From contig MU129133.1 of NCBI GenBank assembly GCA_014904985.1, positions 29,483 through 93,482 on the forward strand: a DNA stretch of 64,000 bases, in the 5' to 3' direction. Position 1 is the first letter of the stretch; each line of letters starts with the position of its first letter. Source of the DNA: Hydnum rufescens UP504 (Eukaryota > Basidiomycota > Agaricomycetes > Cantharellales > Hydnaceae). Below, in pieces: positions 24,501 through 35,544 of this stretch. Position numbers and translations under genes: made by a program. A model generated the notes under the pieces. That model made no database searches. It saw only the letters and a program-made list of their open reading frames with translations, and was not told where the DNA came from.

Positions 24501-27500
24501 GTTGAAACTCGGGGAATTTCCATCCCTGCCAACGAATCCTATCAAGCTAGAGGATATTCAATATACAGAACGAATAACAAGGGAACATCTTACCTATATT
24601 TTGGACAAGATTCCTACGGGTTTCCTAACCAAACCGGAAACTGAGCTTATTGCTCACTTGATCGTAACACATGGCGATGCCTTTGTGTTTGAAGAACACG
24701 AAAGAGGAACCTTTAATACAGAATATTTTCCTCCGTACGAAATGCTGACTGTACCTCATGAACCTTGGATGAGGAAAAACATAAGAATTCCTCTCGGTTG
24801 AATGGATGAGGTTTCGAAATTGCTCCAGGAACAGTTTGATAGCAGAAAGTATGAGCGATCCGCTTCATCCTATTGTTCAGCTATCTTTGCAGTCGAAAAG
24901 AAGTCCAGTTTCTTGCGACTGGTGCATGATTTACAGCCCCTGAACGCTGTGACTATCCGTGACGCCGGTCTTCCACCTTGTATTGACGAAATGATAGAAC
25001 AATTCACGGGACGAACTTGCTATTGCATTTGTGACCTCAAGAGCGGATATGACAGCTATTTATTGGCTGAGAAATCCCGCGATCTAACAACCTTTCATGG
25101 ATACACTCTGGGGCCGCTTAGACTTACAAGATTACCTCAAGGCTACACCAATTCTATGCAAGTCTTTTGTCGTGCGACCTCGCATATGATTGGGTCTATG
25201 GCACCCGATCGTGCCAACATCTTTGTAGATGACTGTGCAGGAATGGGACCCTGGTCTGACTATGGCAATGTTCCAATTCCCGAGAATAAGCAAATTTGTC
25301 ACTTTATTTTCGAGTTTGCTACGATGTTACAGGAACTTCTAATACGAGTTAAGATTTCTGGTGCTACTATCGCGGGCCAGAAGGCCATTATTGCCACACC
25401 CTGACTTGCGCTTCTTGGAGCTGTCGTCTCTAAAGAAGGAGCCCATGTATCGCATGAGATTAATGCCAAACTTCGAAAATGGCCCACCTGTGCCAATTCA
25501 ACGGAAGTTCGAGGATTCCTCGGAACTGTTGGAGTCGTAAGACGTTGGATTAAAGACTTTGCGATAATAGCAAAGCCTCTTACCTCGTTAACTCGGAAAA
25601 TGGCACCTAGCGAGTTTGCTTGGAGCCAGGAAGCACAATGTTCCTTAGATGAGTTGAAACGACTAGCCGCGATGGCTGTACCAATTAAAGCAATCGACTA
25701 TGATCTTGCGTGAGCTGTCGTATCGAAATCGCAACGAAATGATGACTATGGCCTTGTTTCCATCGCAGTGGACTCGTCTACTACGGGATGTGGCTGGGTA
25801 GTCAGCCAACAAGTCGATAATGTTGATTATCTGATTAATTTCGGATCACTTACCTTCAACAATACCAAGAGTCGCTATTCACAGCCCAAATTGGAACTGT
25901 ATGGGGTTTTTCGTGCCTTGAATGCCAAACGATACAGACTACATGGAATCCATTTCCGCCTCATGCTAGATGCAAGCTACATAGCAAAAATGATCAACAA
26001 CCCGGGCTTACCCAATGCTGCAATGACGAGATGGATCTTGTACATTTTGCTTTTTGATTTTGAAGTAATGCATTCGCCTGCTTCAAAACATCGAGGCCCA
26101 GACGGTTTATCGTGATGTCCACAAGCGAGTCAAGATTTGGACGAATCTGAAGTAGAGTCTGATATTAGTGAGACTATCAAGCTGGTCAAGGTACCAAAAG
26201 ACGACTTATCTGAAACCTCAGATACTGTGGAAGACCCGATCTTGCGATTTACGACCTTGAATTGATTATCGGGAGAAAGAAACTCTCTTGAAGTCGATTG
26301 GGTGTGACCTGATTGCGTGTCTAGCGAAATTCCAGATGATGAATTTTCGCTCGAAGCTTTTGAGGGTGAAGCATTCGTACCTGCTGAAGACGAGTCAACA
26401 AAGAAGTTAACTCATAAGCATAAGATCTATGAGTACGACACTTCTGAGTACTGGGATGAAATCCTAGCATACCTTACGAGTTTGAAGCTTCCTGAGGATC
26501 GAAAGCGAAGGAACCACATAGCCAATCAGGCTAGGCACTACTTTATTCTGGAGCAAATGCTTTGGCGACATAATGGTGACAAGCTGCCTCTTCAAGTTGT
26601 GTTGAGCAAAGAGATCCGTACGAGGATTTGTCGAGATGCGCATGACGAATCCGGACATCAAGGACGGGACCCGACCTTTCGTAAAGTCCGAGACTCATAC
26701 TGGTGGCCTAACATGTACAATTTTGTCGCTCAGTACTGCCTGACTTGCCATGAATGTCAAATGCGATCGACTTACAGGAATACAATTCCTATTCAACCGC
26801 AGTATACTCGCACATTACTCAGGCGATTCGATATGGACTCGGTCCATATGCCTAAAGGGAAACACGGGTTTAGATATGTTGTCAATCTTGTTGACAATCT
26901 TACCGGGTTTCTTGAAGCTACGAAGCTTAAAGCTTTATCGTCGGACAAGATCGCTGACTTTTTATTCGACATCATGTGTTGATACGGCTGCATTTTCCAG
27001 CTTACAATCGATAACGGATCTGAGTTCAAGGGGGCTGTTGAGGGCCTCATGGAGAAATATAAGGTACCTGTTGTTAAAATATCACCTTATAATCCCCAAG
27101 CAAATGGAAAATCCGAACGCGGACACGCCATATGGATTAACGCACTATGGAAGATATCATTGATCCAAATCTACGATTGGCCTGACTATTTAGGCCATGC
27201 TATCTGGGCTGATCAGGTGACGGTCAAACGAAACACGGGATACACTCCCTACTATTTGCTGTATGGCCAGCACCCGCTTATGCCCCACGACGTTAAAGAC
27301 CGCACTTTCCACTCTTTGGATTGGCCGTCTGTAAAAAGTACCGAAGACCTTCTTGCATTAAGGATTTTGCAGATCAGCAAATGAGATGATCTACTAGATG
27401 AGGCTGTGTTAGCAAATGAAAACTCGCGAAGGAAAGCTGCTGCTGCCTTCAATCGGAAACACACAGCACGAATGAGATCCGGGGAATATCGCCCAGGAGA

Positions 27501-29340
27501 ATGGGTTATTGTTTATAATGAGGCCCTAGATACTCAGCATGGTCAAAAAGGAATGGCTAAATGGTACGGACCATTTATAATCGTTCAACGAAGGCCGTCT
27601 GGCGCGTATATCATACAACAACCCGATGGTGTCGTCTTGCGCAAGCCAATAGCCTGGAAAAGATTAAAGCTTTACCATTTTCGAGAGAACACAGAACCTA
27701 TCGTTACGAAACCTGTATGGAATTATTACGAGGAAGATCTTGTGATATCCTCTGCAGCCAGACCGGGTGACCGACGCAGGCTTAGGCCTTGGGAGATAAT
27801 GGATCCAGATGAACAAATCGAGTTCTGGAAGTCGAAATACGAGGCAGCCAAACGTCACGCCTTAGGTTATGAACCTATAAAGGAAGAAGATGACGATCTA
27901 GACCCATTTATTGAAGAAGAATGCGAGTTATGGGATTACAGCCGCGGAAAGCTAAACGAGGAAAACGATCAGACCCGATTCCCAAATGGGATTAACTTCG
28001 TACCTGAGCTGTTTAACTGGTTGCCTTGGGGCACGACATCAAAGCGTCTTTGTGCGAATCTTCAGTTAGGAACTCTGTTGATGCATACAGAGGTATCGAG
28101 TTCTGTGAAATCGGAGCATTCCTATATTGAAGAACAAGAAGAAATGCGCCGACTATTCAGGAATAATGGGTTAACTGAGATCATAATGACGACTAGTGAC
28201 TTAACAAACCCAGAATTCCTTACCTTTGACTGCAATATGGCAGAACGCATTCCGCCCTGCTGTTTCAACTCATACAGACCTAGTGAAAAGAAAGGGTCTT
28301 CGCATCGTCTTTCAGAACGTACATTGGAGAAAGGCTCTGGTTTCGAGAACTGGCGTTCCCGTCTGCCTCCGAGTAGGGGTGTGGAAAAGCACTCAAGTAG
28401 GAACGCAGATAGGCATTTGTCTAGTAAGAAGCCAGTTTCCAGGTCTGATACGCCTGAACCCATTGGAAAGCCAGAATCTTCCGTTCCGACTGTGGATCGT
28501 ACCAAGCTTCTTGAAGCCTTGAAAGACTTGAGCAAAACTGGCGATATTAACCTTGGGTTGCCAAGTCTTCCTGAAGAAAGGCCTGAGAAGAGACCAGAAA
28601 TAAGACCTGAGGCATCGACTGAGGACAGATCTACCTCAGTTCAAATCGTTAAACACGACCCGTTTATTAGTGTATCCGACCAAGTCTTGAAAAACGTCGG
28701 AATTGTAGGATCTCGATTGGCATTCTACGAGAAGGAATGTCATGATCTCCAGGAGACATCCAAAGATGCATTGGAGATCCTGAATCGAGAACTTCTGCAT
28801 GTGCATGAGGTGGCAGATGTTCTTACCAAACGAACGGAAGACCTAATCAAAGACTTCAAAAGAACAACATCCGCATTGTACAAACAATTTGACTCTATTA
28901 GTGTTCAGCAAATGCATGCAGTCGAAATGACTCATGCATTAAAAGACGTCCTATTAAGGATTCATACCGATTCCTTTTCAATGGAAGATTATTACCTCGC
29001 GATCAATGAGTTATTTCACGGGGCACTCACTTCGATGTCCGTTAAAGTTGACAACGAGGACCCAAGGTTCCTGGCTTTGAAGGCTGAGATCCAGAGTGTT
29101 TTTCACCAATGGAACTCGATAATTCCAACCACACTGAGTCATGCCATTTGGATGGCCGAAATAGCGAACATCATCGGCCAGAAGAAGAAAGAACTGTGGC
29201 AGGAGCCAGATTTGGCGAACAGACCTATGCCACTTGTGTTTAAACAACCGGAGGTCTTAGTCAAAGAACCGTCTTCCCAGTCAAACAAACAAGAATGAAG
29301 CGAACCTGTTGTCGTCGGCAATGCCCTGTCAGAGCTTTAA
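21520..29340 (+). pseudogene. Gypsy gag-pol polyprotein with 13 in-frame TGA
   Basis: A single frame from ATG 21520 to TAA 29338-29340. Gag-like region (VRQITRYCDTKSERFIETL), zinc knuckle CFMCTENGHSLRDC (CX2CX4HX4C, 22435-22476), protease TMLIDNGSELNMM near 23692 (DNGS in place of DSGS), RT with IFAVEKKSSFLRLVHDLQPL, DLKSGYD and the active site IFVDDCAG (about 25222), RNase H start IAVDSSTTGCGW, integrase HHCC zinc region with YWWPNMYNF, and DDE residues in DMDSVHM and TIDNGSEFKG. After a GPFIIVQRR C-terminal barrel there are about 500 more residues, including a coiled coil near 28700-28900. TGA at 22210, 22564, 22732, 22801, 24799, 25402, 25711, 26113, 26263, 26305, 26980, 27382 and 29296; no TAA, TAG or frameshift inside. 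Confidence 0.92.
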
Positions 29341-29421
29341 TCACATGATGGCATATTGTACAACAAGAATATATTTTTGGATGCCTGTCGCGAGGGACCA
29401 CGACTTAGCTGAGGCCTAATA

Positions 29422-30798
29422 TGTTGGAGGGATAAATCCCTACACCATAGAAATCCTCATCCGAGGCCATTTTCCCTATGAACGAATCAATTATATGTCA
29501 CCGTGCTCATTTAATTATATTGCCATTCGTTTATTCATGAAATCAATTGGATTCCTACCCTTTCCAACCCATAATATTGCCTCATTCCTTTACTATGTCC
29601 ACCAGTCAATTTATTGACCATCCGTCGGACTTCAACAGTCCACATCAAAAAAGGGGCAGTTTATGCCCTACTTCAAGTCCATTTTCTTTGGACAAGGCAA
29701 TTCAACTTGCCATCTTTCTTCAAGACTGGGTGACTTGCCTGCTCTTCCAAGTCATCCTACTGCCTTAAGGGCGACAGATTGTGATAACGATGCGGACCAG
29801 GCCTAGTTCCAATTCTGGACTCGCGGATTCATCACATGATCCAGATAGGGGCTGCACTACTCTGAAGGAGTATTTTTCGAATTTCTCCGTCAGTTTTGAT
29901 CGGATCGACTCGAAACGACCGCGCCCAGAAAGATACGAATCGTACCTATCGAACGGTACCAAACACGAAACGAACGGATCAAAAATGCGGTCCCTGTAAC
30001 AATATCTTTCCATGATTCATACTCTGAAGGAGTATTTTTCGAATTTCTCCGTCAGTTTTGATCGGATCGACTCGAAACGACCATGCCCTGAAAGCTGTTA
30101 AATATGCGCATCGAACGGTACTAAGGGCAAAACGAGCGGACGCGAACTCCATTTTTCACAAGACAACTCCCTCGCCATGACTCCCCCTTTGCTCCACCAT
30201 TCAAAATAGCGAATTACTTCCGGCCTCTTATGTCCGATGGAGAAGACCCTCAGGGCGACCTATTCCACTTTTCCTTAAGGGAACTTGTCCAGGTTTGAAG
30301 GAGGAATAGCATGTAATGTGTCAATCTCCCCTTTTATCTTGAAATTGGAATATCTCCATCAGTTTTCAAGATTTTAACTTGATTTCTTTTTCTCTGTGTG
30401 TCCCTTAAGTCCGACATTTTCACTTTCTATTGAGTCGAAGTCTGTATTGTATATTAGGTGCAGCTAGCACACAAATTCATTAGTTCTCCCCCTCCCTCCA
30501 GTTTGAAGCTCCTTGAACAGCTGCTGGTCCCTGGGTGATTTCTCACTACAAAAAGCGAATTCTAACTACACTTTGACTAAGGTCTCAAGAAGAGATTCTT
30601 AGGGTGTGGTAATTTGACTGAAAGACACATTCTCACTTAATTGCTTGGGCTTTGTTGGCTCACTGCAATTTCCCCTGTTCAAAAGACCTTCCCCCACTCG
30701 GACCTGAACATCTGGATTAGATCTGTGATCCCCACTTTCGTCCCCGGCTCAACATCGTGGACAGTAGTTGGATTGGTTTAATAACCATCCTGCTTACA
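29422..30798 (+). repeat. 3' LTR of the gypsy element
   Basis: Same sequence as 20057-21434 apart from the five differences noted there. It ends tgcttaca directly before TSD copy gcgg (30799-30802). Confidence 0.93.
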
Positions 30799-31994
30799 GC
30801 GGTCCTTCGTTGATCTTCCCCTTCATCCTCGCAGCTATTCTCATAGCCATCTCTGCGATACTAGCTCTTCTCCATACTCATCCTGCCTCTTGCTTTCTTT
30901 TAGAGCTTCTGGGTCATCTTATTAGTATGTGCCATGCGATTATCTGGGTCTGACATGTCCAAATTCAACCTCCTCGAACCTCCTCAGCTTCACTTGCTAC
31001 CATTGCTCTCCTTCATCCAGCTGCATTTCAAAAGTTCTTCACCAGTCGTTCTCGTACCACCATACCTTTTCTCCCTCATCATCATATACGAACCAGTGCC
31101 TTCGTCGATAGTAATGAAATCCCTTCATATCATGGTCCTTTACCAAAGCCGAGCCTTTCTTGGCTATTACTTGCCTTTGTCGCTGCTGGTGCGTTATTTC
31201 TACTGTCCTCCATTCATAACAAGGGTATCCTCTAACACCACCTGCTTATCCTAGCTTCTATCGTATCCATATTCTCTTCACTTGATGCCATAATAGACCC
31301 ACTCCATCCAATACCACTGATCCTCTCCCCCCTCCTTCTCCTCATCGCATGTATTATCCCAACACCATTCCTTCTCTTCACTTTCAGCAGAATCCTCAAT
31401 TTGCATGGTTTCTTCCTGCTTTGTGCCACTCAGGCATTCTGTGCCATGTCATACATCATCCCATCTTTTCAACCTCAATTCATGGTCTATCCAAATGCGC
31501 TTGACATTAGACTCTTTGGCAGCTTGGAAGTCGTGAGAGGTGTACTGCTCTTTTTGTGGATATCCATTTGTATGGGGGTCGTTCTGTTCACCCCTGCAGT
31601 ACCAACACTGGTTCGCCCCTGCAAGGCCCCAGCCCTGGCTTCCTCTCCTGTCATACCATCTGCTCTTCCCCCTCCTTCCTCGTTCAGTGACAGCGGAGGT
31701 GCCAAGTGAAAGTCCTGCCACTGGCACAGAAACTAAGCAGGGAGACCTGGTCAATCATCACTTTCCCGAGCCATCTACATTTGCCGGTTCTCCTCTCATC
31801 ACAGCAACTGAGAGCAGAAATGTAGATCATATTTGAAGAGTTTTCAGCGATCCTGTGGTGGGTTTCAATCTGCCAGATCTTGGTGGCGCCAGAGGGTCCT
31901 GATCCACCAAGACATTGTTTTCTTCGACAAAATCAAGAAGGGGGAGGAATAAGGTGAGAGGAAACTTGAGGGATGCGGTGAAGAACTGCTATTT

Positions 31995-32344
31995 ATGTCC
32001 CAACCTCTGTCACAGCCTTCTAATGAATTATCTGGTGCCCTCCCCTTTCCAAGGGCCAACGCAGCGGGAGTGGTTGATGATGCACAAAGCATCATGACAT
32101 CTTGCATGACACTCTCCCCTGTCCATTCTCCTTCATCCAGATCAGTGAAGGAGCATGCCATTCCAATGCAGCAGCCCCTCCAATCACCGCTTCCCCCTCT
32201 CCCACATTCCAGTGACAGTAACTCCAGGGCTCGCCTAGCCAAAGATTCTGGTGATCTAGAACTATGTTTGGGATCAGTTCTGGGAATCCCTGATTCACTT
32301 CTATCGACTGATTTATTCAAGGACTTGGATGGTTCTCAGAGTCA
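31995..32344 (+). CDS. Ser/Pro-rich ORF fragment of unknown function
   Basis: An open frame starting MSQPLSQPSNELSGALPFP, rich in Ser and Pro, reading up to the breakpoint of the inverted duplicated block at about 32345 (last host-like residues LFKDLDGS). A frame in the same phase is open again beyond the block, at 32892-33389, so the two may be parts of one gene split by the inserted DNA. No family recognised. The opposite-strand frame over the same bases is less natural in composition. Confidence 0.35.
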
Positions 32345-32895
32345 ACTCAAGTCGACTCAATCAGCTTGGCTTGGCAGGTCAATTTGACAGCTGGGCTCGA
32401 CTTCGCTGCGACTTGGCTCAGCTTGTATCTGACTTGACTCATGGCTTGAGCTGACTTCGAGCATGAGTCGTGGCAACACTAGTAGTTCCTGGCAGCAGTC
32501 GATAAAAAACACAAAAGGGATACTGAAAGTTGGAAGCTTTCCAGGGCCCTTTACAGTGGAAGATGAGGAAGATGCCTTGGAACAAATGGGTTTAAAGTGT
32601 GTTTGTGCATGGAAGCAAAAATGGCATCAGAATTTGTTACATATGGATGTCCTGAAGAGCATATATCAGTATATAAGCTTTATTTCCATATAATGTTTGA
32701 AGTCTACATGTGTGCATATCCAGTTGTCCATCATATATTACCATACCATTATTCCTTTGTCCATCATAACCCCAAATTTTGTCATTTTGGGTGATAATTT
32801 GGGAAGTAAAATGTGCATGCCCAAAGTATATAATGGAGACCAGATTATATTTTATAGGTGCATTTGTTTCAATAGGCAATCCTGAAATTGATAAG
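32340..32895. repeat. Inverted copy of 17862-18420 (Helitron 3' end plus left end of the short hAT)
   Basis: Reverse complement of the end of the Helitron ORF (minus strand reads IETNAPIKYNLVSIIYFGHA to the ALQDIHM terminus), its trailer, the ggaactac hAT target and the first ~145 bp of the 18276 hAT element. Homology breaks at about 32340 and 32895. It therefore carries an ancestral hAT insertion but neither a full Helitron nor a full hAT. Confidence 0.85.
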
Positions 32896-33389
32896 GCAGT
32901 ACTCCACTGTCCAGCCCTGATCCTCTGACTCCTCAGACCCCTCATTTCACAAGTGCAATCTTCTCCAGAAATAGAAGGTCTAGTACTTCTGGGTCCAAGG
33001 GGAAGAATTGGATCCTTGTCAAGGAGGAAGAAGGTGAAGGACCCAGAGACATGGCCAAGCAGGATGCGGATACTGCTGCCAGATACAGTCTCTCCCATAC
33101 GTCTACAAGCTTCACTCACCACAAACCATCGAATCGCGAGGAAGATCCAAGGATCAGCACTGGCTCCATCCCTGTGATTGTCATGCATTCTGAACTGAAT
33201 CCCTCACTCACATTGACCCCCATGTTCTCATCTCCAGTCTATGAGGGGGTGAGCCGGGTGTTGAGTTTCTTCTCGCAGTTCTCACGACTAAATTGCCTGC
33301 CCAAGAATAACCATTTCAGGTCGCAAGATGATTTGGGACCTATGTCTCCTGTGGCTAGTGCAAGTGGAATTGCCCCTGGCTCTTTCTAG
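32892..33389 (+). CDS. ORF fragment of unknown function
   Basis: The frame is open from the breakpoint of the inverted block (TPLSSPDPLTPQTPHFTS) through EEEGEGPRDMAKQDADT and SLTLTPMFSSPVYEGVSRVL to a stop at 33387-33389 after ASASGIAPGSF. Composition is Ser/Pro/Thr-rich with a charged middle. No family recognised. Same phase as 31995-32344. Confidence 0.35.
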
Positions 33390-33971
33390 AGATTTGGACT
33401 TGGGATTCAAGTTACAAGAGTTTGGGGTTCACAGTCGTGAGTGCCATTCCACCTTTTTCTTCCTTCTCTTAGCGGTGATGTTGAAATGGCTTTCATCCAA
33501 GGCAGGTGTGGGATTGTACCTTACTCATCACATTATTGAGGGCCAGACATTCATGCAAGTCCATGCACAGCTTAATGTGCGGGTTCTTGACTGCTTGTTT
33601 GTACAGGTAGGGTCCTGTGTCCTAGAATAATGAAAGGAAAATTAATTAAAGAGGAAAAAAAAAAAACTTACCTCTATGCCCATTACAGCAGATGTGGTTC
33701 GTTTGACACGTTATCATTTGGTATGTTGTCGTTGGACAAGTTGTTGTTTGCTGCAATGTTGTATGGCATGTTGTCATTTGCCAGATTTCCGGTTGGGGCT
33801 TGTGTGGGTGGTGGTTCAGATAGTTGGTGGCAACTCCAGATTTCAATACTGGAGATGCAGAGTATATTCATGAACCAGGACCCAGCTGATAAACAACATT
33901 ATTGGGGCCTAGCCAACATTGCCATATGTCATGTCTGCCCTTACAAGCAGACCAAATGACTGAGATCCAGT
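33390..33971. other. No recognisable gene
   Basis: A hydrophobic plus-strand frame (ECHSTFFFLLLAVMLKW) extends to about 33630 without a family match. From about 33700 to 33790 there are short imperfect repeats around gttgtcatttg / gttgtcgtttg. A run of 12 A lies at 33655-33666. Confidence 0.3.
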
Positions 33972-34470
33972 TAAGCTACTGTACGTTCCCCAGGGAGAAC
34001 AATATTGGTGCGCTTGTGCTTCAAAATACAACTGATAACAGGATATCCGATGTTTATGCCGATGAGGTTATGGCACATCTGTACTATAATCTGAGGGAGG
34101 AGGCAGACCCAAAGATTTGGGCATGTACAGTAGGCTGATGAGGTTATGGCGTGTTTCAAAGCAAATCCATCCATCTCGGATCCATGGAATGGATGAGAGA
34201 AGACAATTGGCTGCATTCTAGTGATAGCTCCTGCAACCTGAACGGTATAGCTAGATGGGCACCAATGATTAAAACGATTCTAGTTGACAAGGCGAAGCCA
34301 TCAAGCTAGGGGTGTCTGGTAACGAATTCATATCTTGCTCAATTGACTGCGGACAATTAGGAGGTGAATGAGTCGAAGCCTGAGATAAACAGAGAACATT
34401 GCGGTATCCATCTTTGTGACATGGATTACTCCGAAATATGGGTGAAGCTGAGGTTGCACTGCCCTGGAAG
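33972..34470. repeat. Repeat X, copy 2 (inverted relative to 9273-9681)
   Basis: Reverse-complement match to 9273-9681, with about 85 bp extra. It ends at cctggaag (34463-34470), the complement of the cttccagg that became the hAT TSD at 5.9/9.3 kb. The adjoining sequence at 34487-34508 is a palindrome-family terminus, CTGGTCAGCCACTTTT, like that at 59370-59392. Confidence 0.7.
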
Positions 34471-34869
34471 AATTGTTTGCAAGTGAAGGCACATACACCA
34501 GGCTGGTCAGCCACTTTTCCACATCATATTAGATATGATGAGCCTTGCGTTTATTGATCTAACAAGATGTTTATACCAGGGGGCCCCTGCAATACAATCA
34601 AGAGCCCCCCAGGGGCCCCTGCCAAATCATTATTTATTAATTTATTATTATTATTATATTAGTATATACATCCATCAGTTCACCCCGTACCCAAGAAGAG
34701 CAGCCAGAGGCTGCTCTTCTTTCACAATTATAGCTAAAAGAAAAAAAGACTTACCTAAAGGGGATACTTACCTCCACCCCAGTTGGGGGTGCCATTCGCC
34801 GGTTTCATTTGTGGTTTTCGTTCACCAGTTTCATCTGCGGGGTTCGTCACAGGTTTTGTTCATGGCATG
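34471..34869. other. Hairpin-rich stretch, no gene
   Basis: It contains an inverted repeat agaagagcagccagaggctg followed by ctctt (34696-34720), of the same type as the arrayed hairpins at 47-50 kb, and a second hairpin caccccagttgggggtg (34775-34791). A near-repeat of ggggcccctg occurs at 34581 and 34612. This looks like the remains of a palindromic element. Confidence 0.4.
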
Positions 34870-35544
34870 TATGGTTGCCACGGTCAGGTTTTGGTCAGGT
34901 TTTGCCCAATTTGGGCAAAACCTAAACCTGACCAGGTTCCAAAATCACCCATGAGGGCAAAACCTGAACCTGACCTGAGGTTTGGTCTCATTCAGGTCAG
35001 GTTCAGGTTTAAACCTGGTTTAAACCTTAAACCTGAGGTATGAGGGAAGCCAACATTTTCAGGGGGTACTACAGAATATCTACACCCTCTCCTCAAGGCT
35101 CTGCCTCTGCCACTCCCTTTACATCCTGCTTTAGATCCACATCTCCTTCCTAGCCCCCTTTCACTTCAATTTACTGCTCACACATCTTCTGGAGATGGCA
35201 TTTACTCACTACATTCTGTCATGTGACTTGTGACCTGTACCAATTACCTCATTTGATGGCCAAGTCATGTGACTTCTGCCTCCAGAACTATAGTCACATG
35301 TGTAAATGGCCAGAATTGGTGCCAGAATAGTGGTCAATTTACATGGAATGGAACCTACACCCTACCTTTCAGGTTCAGGTTTAAACCTGGTTTCAGACCA
35401 GTTTTTGGATTCAGGGCAAGGGCAAAACCTGAACCTGACCTGAAGAAAATGAAATGAAACCTGACCCCAATGGAACCTGACCTGGGTCAGGTTCAGGTTT
35501 AAACTCAGGTTCCACAGGTTTAAACCTGAACCACAGCATCCATA
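34870..35544 (+). mobile_element. 674-bp MITE family, copy 1
   Basis: Begins TATGGTTGCCACGGTCAGG and ends CCACAGCATCCATA. Both ends carry several copies of caggttcaggtttaaacctg-like repeats in both orientations; the core is unique AT-richer sequence. No clear TSD here, unlike the two other copies. Confidence 0.75.

Larger units (their letters stand above)
20057..30798 (+). mobile_element. Ty3/gypsy LTR retrotransposon, full length, 10.74 kb
   Basis: It has two nearly identical LTRs (1,378 and 1,377 bp), a gag-pol frame with protease, reverse transcriptase, RNase H and integrase in Ty3 order, and a 4-bp TSD, gcgg, at 20053-20056 and 30799-30802. LTRs begin TGTTGG and end TTACA. A candidate primer-binding site, tggtggtccttac, starts at 21438, three bases after the 5' LTR. 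I see no strong polypurine tract before the 3' LTR. Its insertion splits a membrane-protein ORF. Confidence 0.95.
19926..31709 (+). pseudogene. Polytopic membrane-protein ORF split by the gypsy insertion
   Basis: The left piece (19926-20056) encodes MSAPTAQQALLAILLPLAFL and a first hydrophobic helix up to HPAYYHLRG. Beyond the retrotransposon, 30799-31709 continues in the same frame. The inserted length with one TSD copy (10,746 bp) is divisible by three. Further hydrophobic segments follow: LIFPFILAAILIAISAILAL, LSWLLLAFVAAGALFLLSS, LILSPLLLLIACIIPTPFLL and VVRGVLLFLWISICMGVVLF. A TGA at 30951 and a TAA at about 31236 interrupt the second part; the TAA may sit in a 30-nt intron (gtatcc to ctag). 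The frame ends at TGA 31707-31709. I do not recognise the family. Confidence 0.45.

Noticed and set aside
11461..29340. Interpreting TGA as selenocysteine or tryptophan
   Set aside because: Recognisable positions align with Arg (DALSR, RN-x-x-R), not Cys or Trp, and TGA occurs throughout the frames without SECIS-like context.
31865..32320. Minus-strand frame of 151 codons opposite the Ser/Pro-rich ORF
   Set aside because: No motif; the plus-strand frame has the more natural composition and connects in phase with 32892-33389.
34870..34877. TSD for MITE copy 1
   Set aside because: Flanks atggcatg and atcaccat do not match; its ends are recognised by homology only.
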